Shown piece after piece: positions 62,301 through 64,000 of a DNA stretch of 64,000 nucleotides. The stretch covers positions 62,001 through 126,000 of the forward strand of contig NZ_CAMIHD010000001.1 in the NCBI RefSeq assembly GCF_946222835.1, read 5' to 3'. This DNA is from an uncultured Corynebacterium sp. (lineage in GTDB: Bacteria > Actinomycetota > Actinomycetes > Mycobacteriales > Mycobacteriaceae). Within the stretch, counting starts at the first letter, position 1. Every line of letters begins with the position of its first letter. The translations under genes were made by a program, and so were the position numbers. The notes under the pieces were generated by a model that was given only the letters and a program-made list of their open reading frames with translations, was not told where the DNA came from and ran no database searches.

Positions 62301-63068
62301 GGTGAGCTTGTTCTTGCGAGAACGGGTAACGATGTCCTCATAAGCCTCAACAAACTCGGAGAAGGACTTGTTCTCGCACTCCTTGATGGCGGCGACGACC
62401 AAAGCGCGGGAGCCATCCTTTTGCGGCAGGTCAATGGCTAGGCCCAAGTTAATGTGCTCGGGCTGGATGACATAAGGCTTGCCATCCTTTTCCTCGTAGC
62501 GCACGTTCATATCTGGGTGCAGCTGCACGGCCTTGACCATGGCGTAGCCAATGATGTGGGTGAAGGAGATCTTGCCACCGCGGGTGCGCTTGAGGTGGTC
62601 ATTGATCATGGAGCGGTTTTCCCACATGAGCTTGACCGGCATATCGCGCACGGTGGTAGCCGTTGGGATTTCTAGAGACTCATCCATGTTCTTGGCAATG
62701 GCCTTGAACATGCCCTTGAGCTGGCGCTCCTCGCCGCCCTTGTATTCAGAAATGTGGTCGAGCGGGGACTCGGGCTTCTTTACGGATTGCTTTGCCTTGG
62801 CGGTCTTTTCCTTTGCCTTGGCCACGGACTTTTCTACGTTAGTCTCGCGGGCCTCCTGCTTGCGGGCGGTAGTGGTACCCTCAGTCTTCTTTGCGGCAGG
62901 CTTAGACGGCTTCGCTGCCTCCTTGGCCGGGGCCTTAGACTTAGGCGCGCCGTTCGCTTCGAAGTATTCGCGCCACTCCTTATCTACGGAGCTAGGGTCC
63001 TTGGAGTACTGCTGGAACTGCTCGTCTATCAGCCACGCATTGGGGCCGAAGATATTCGATGTGCTCAC
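59349..63068 (-). CDS. odhA: Fused 2-oxoglutarate dehydrogenase E1/E2 (OdhA/Kgd)
   Basis: A 1,239-residue multifunctional enzyme of actinobacteria. After an N-terminal segment (SNIFGPNAWLIDEQFQQYSK) with a Lys/Ala-rich linker comes the E2-like acyltransferase domain (TATTVRDMPVKLMW, with the catalytic-type DHRVIQGAES), then the E1 domain with VVIGMPHRGRLNVLFNI, the thiamin-binding GDASFTGLGIVQ, and the distal HSSARIERYLQL. It oxidises 2-oxoglutarate with the separate AceF/Lpd parts. The GTG at 63068 gives the corynebacterial N-terminus MSTSNIFGPNAWL; the ATG six codons upstream adds residues without homology. OdhI (FHA protein) regulates it in this group. Confidence 0.93.
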   Translation of the reverse strand: MSTSNIFGPNAWLIDEQFQQYSKDPSSVDKEWREYFEANGAPKSKAPAKEAAKPSKPAAKKTEGTTTARKQEARETNVEKSVAKAKEKTAKAKQSVKKPESPLDHISEYKGGEERQLKGMFKAIAKNMDESLEIPTATTVRDMPVKLMWENRSMINDHLKRTRGGKISFTHIIGYAMVKAVQLHPDMNVRYEEKDGKPYVIQPEHINLGLAIDLPQKDGSRALVVAAIKECENKSFSEFVEAYEDIVTRSRKNKLTMDDFSGVTINLTNPGGIGTRHSIARLTKGAGSIIGVGSMDYPAEFAGASADRLADLGVGRLVTLTSTYDHRVIQGAESGEFLRTIGQLLVDGAFWDDLFSSMGVPYEPFRWAQDVPNSGVDKNTRVMQLIEAYRSRGHLLADTNPLGWVQPGLPHPDHRDLDIATHGLTIWDLDRTFNVGGFGGKEQMTLREVLSRLRAAYTLKVGSEYTHILDRDERGWLQDRLEAGMPKPTNAEQKYILQKVNAAEAFENFLQTKYVGQKRFSLEGAETLIPLLDSIIDTAAGQDLDEVVIGMPHRGRLNVLFNIVGKPLADIFGEFDGNYKGGQLGGSGDVKYHLGSEGHHLQMFGDGEIKVTLAANPSHLEAVDPVMEGIARAKQDILDKGPEGHTVVPVMLHGDASFTGLGIVQETINLSQLRGYTNGGTVHIVVNNQVGFTTTPDSGRSTHYATDLAKGFDCPVFHVNGDDPEAVVWVGQMAAEYRRQFGKDVFIDLMVYRLRGHNEADDPSMTQPELYSVIDEHKAVREHYTNDLIGRGDLSAEDAEAAARDFHDQMESVFAEHKEAGKARPKEQTGITSSQELTRGLDTSITAEELAELGAAYGNPPEDFEYHKRVGKVAKDREKSSREGGIDWGWGELIAFGSLAGEGKVVRLAGEDSRRGTFTQRHAVAFDPRNGNEYNPMHAIATSKGNGGKFMVYNSALTEFAGMGFEYGYTVGNPDALVAWEAQFGDFANGAQTIIDEYISSGEAKWGQLSSLVLLLPHGYEGQGPDHSSARIERYLQLCAEGSMTVAQPSTPANHFHLLRRQALGEMKRPLVVFTPKSMLRNKAATSAVEDFTEVKRFQSVINDPNFVDVDGKKVGDTDKVKTIMLVSGKLYWDLEKKREADGRDDIAIVRVEMLHPIPFNRLREAFEAYPNATQVRFVQDEPANQGPWPFYNEHLRTLIPDMPELVRVSRRAQSSTATGNAKVHQIEQKNLLEEAFDI

Positions 63069-63183
63069 GGCAGGTATTCGCCTCATTTCTCTGCTTTAAA
63101 ATGGTCGTTTATTCGACTTTAGTGCGGCCTTTGGACGAGTGCATAGGCCGCTCGCCAAAGAGTCTGCCTACATGATACGGGTC

Positions 63184-63213
63184 ATACCCCTAAACTCACT
63201 ATGTTAGGGGTAT
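63184..63213. terminator. Inverted repeat between the membrane-protein gene and odhA
   Basis: ATACCCCTAA (63184-63193) and TTAGGGGTAT (63204-63213) form a perfect 10-bp stem with a 10-nt loop. On the minus strand it lies 32 bases after the 63246 stop and about 115 bases before the odhA start, so it can terminate the upstream gene or act as an operator for odhA. No T-run follows. Confidence 0.5.
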
Positions 63214-63245
63214 CAATAGCCCCACTTAGCCGTGCCCGGCTACCC

Positions 63246-63980
63246 CTAGGCTTGGGTTAGCGGCGAAAGCTGCTCGCCGGCGTGTTCAATTACCTGCTTG
63301 GCCAGTTTGCGGTTGGCGGTGGTACCCAGCACCGCACCGATGCCCATCGGCATCAGCTTGCTAACCCATGCCCACTTCAGGCGCTTGGTGATCTGCTTGG
63401 TAAAAAGCTTGGTCAGGCGGCCATTAATACCGGAAAGCGTGGGGCCGGAAAAACGCGACAGGGTAGCGGCCGAGCGCATGCCGGATACGCTATTGAGATC
63501 GCCCACAAAGGTATCCACCAAGGCTGAGCCCTTTGAACCGGTGAGCACGATAAGTATAAGGGCGCGGCGGCGCTCGGGGGACTTAATATCATCGCCTCGT
63601 AGGTAGGCGGAGGCCAAGATATACCACGCAGCGGCCTCTAGAAAGACTACGGATTCCCCGGCAATGGTTGCCGCGCCCGTGACTAGGCCGATGCCCGGAA
63701 TGGCGGCGGAAGCACCCGCCGCGGCGCCGGTGCCGGAAGTGATATTGAGGAAGTGCTTGTCAATGAGTTCCTGCAGTTCCTGCACGCTGGCGTTCTTATT
63801 GCGCTTTTTTAGGTTTTCGACGTACTTGATAATTACGCTGGACTGCACGGAAACCGCGCGATCCAGCGAATTGTGTAGCGCCGAGGTAAAGCGATTGCTA
63901 TCTTCCGGATCGATGTCATAAGTATCGACGGTGTCCACCTCGGTGGAGTTGTCCTTCTTATCCTTAGTAAATAAACCCAT
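63246..63980 (-). CDS. Conserved membrane-associated protein (Rv1249c-like position)
   Basis: A 244-residue protein with a charged, Asp-rich N-terminus (STEVDTVDTYDIDPEDSN), a helical middle with NKNASVQELQELIDKHFLNI, and then two hydrophobic Gly/Ala segments (GAAAGASAAIPGIGLVTGA and VVFLEAAAWYILASAYL). The place just upstream of kgd/odhA matches the mycobacterial membrane-protein gene Rv1249c. The fold resembles EcsC-type membrane proteins, but this is inference. A good AAGGA sits before the ATG at 63980. The gene is read toward odhA, with the hairpin at 63184-63213 between. Confidence 0.72.
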   Translation of the reverse strand: MGLFTKDKKDNSTEVDTVDTYDIDPEDSNRFTSALHNSLDRAVSVQSSVIIKYVENLKKRNKNASVQELQELIDKHFLNITSGTGAAAGASAAIPGIGLVTGAATIAGESVVFLEAAAWYILASAYLRGDDIKSPERRRALILIVLTGSKGSALVDTFVGDLNSVSGMRSAATLSRFSGPTLSGINGRLTKLFTKQITKRLKWAWVSKLMPMGIGAVLGTTANRKLAKQVIEHAGEQLSPLTQA

Positions 63981-64000
63981 GTGTCCTTCTCGTTTGCTGG

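Noticed and set aside
1..64000. CRISPR array or prophage
   Set aside because: I saw no regularly spaced direct repeats with unique spacers, no Cas genes, and no integrase, capsid or terminase genes; the repeated elements present are isolated palindromes.

Overview
The window looks like chromosome of a Corynebacterium (Actinobacteria, moderately high GC). Gene order in the right half follows the mycobacterial/corynebacterial core backbone: typA, an lpqW-like lipoprotein, mshB (mycothiol), fdxA, dapC, dapD/dapE, a LOG-family gene, a folP2-type gene, gpgS, DivIVA-like, DUF3117, divergent glgA/glgC, an O-methyltransferase, sigE/cseE, tatB, mrp, and the fused E1-E2 odhA followed by an Rv1249c-like membrane protein. 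Mycothiol, glucosyl-3-phosphoglycerate and fused OdhA genes together point to this lineage. The presence of selenocysteine genes suggests a host-associated Corynebacterium, but the species cannot be fixed from sequence alone.

Layout. 1-8.1 kb: partial rmuC, an AI-2E family permease, ychF, a DJ-1/PfpI protein, a manganese-type (yybP-ykoY) riboswitch in front of a cation diffusion facilitator, a PRC-barrel stress protein and a dicarboxylate symporter. 8.3-13.7 kb: an accessory island of decayed or unknown genes (thermonuclease with an in-frame TGA, excisionase-like HTH protein, frameshifted methyltransferase, IS3 remnant, unknown membrane proteins), bracketed by copies of a roughly 60-bp intergenic palindromic repeat. 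13.8-24.4 kb: pyroglutamyl peptidase, then a complete selenocysteine block: formate dehydrogenase with a UGA-encoded selenocysteine and a SECIS-like hairpin, its Fe-S and NrfD subunits, selD, tRNA-Sec(UCA), selA and selB. 24.4-30.7 kb: an unknown protein, a frameshifted BCCT osmolyte transporter, a ZIP metal transporter with a palindromic operator, and a DUF808/DUF402/secreted-protein operon whose leader carries a 14-G tract. 31-39.4 kb: core genes from typA to gtrA. 39.4-41.6 kb: a second small accessory island (HTH/membrane pair and a DUF559-type protein), again bracketed by repeat clusters. 41.6-50.3 kb: lysine/DAP genes with two paralogous amino-acid permeases around dapD, then folP2/gpgS/DivIVA/DUF3117/RlmA-like. 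50.5-54.4 kb: GH32 hydrolase and glycogen genes. 54.4-64 kb: envelope-stress sigma factor, Tat export, Fe-S carrier and 2-oxoglutarate dehydrogenase.

The most interesting parts are (i) the self-contained formate dehydrogenase/selenocysteine block, (ii) a nuclease in the same genome whose apparent cysteine codon is TGA, (iii) the riboswitch, whose aptamer P1 and Shine-Dalgarno-sequestering hairpin are visibly exclusive, (iv) the family of palindromic repeats that bracket both accessory islands, and (v) a 14-G tract and a frameshifted transporter that could be variable loci or decay. I found no CRISPR array, rRNA operon, integrase or intact prophage.
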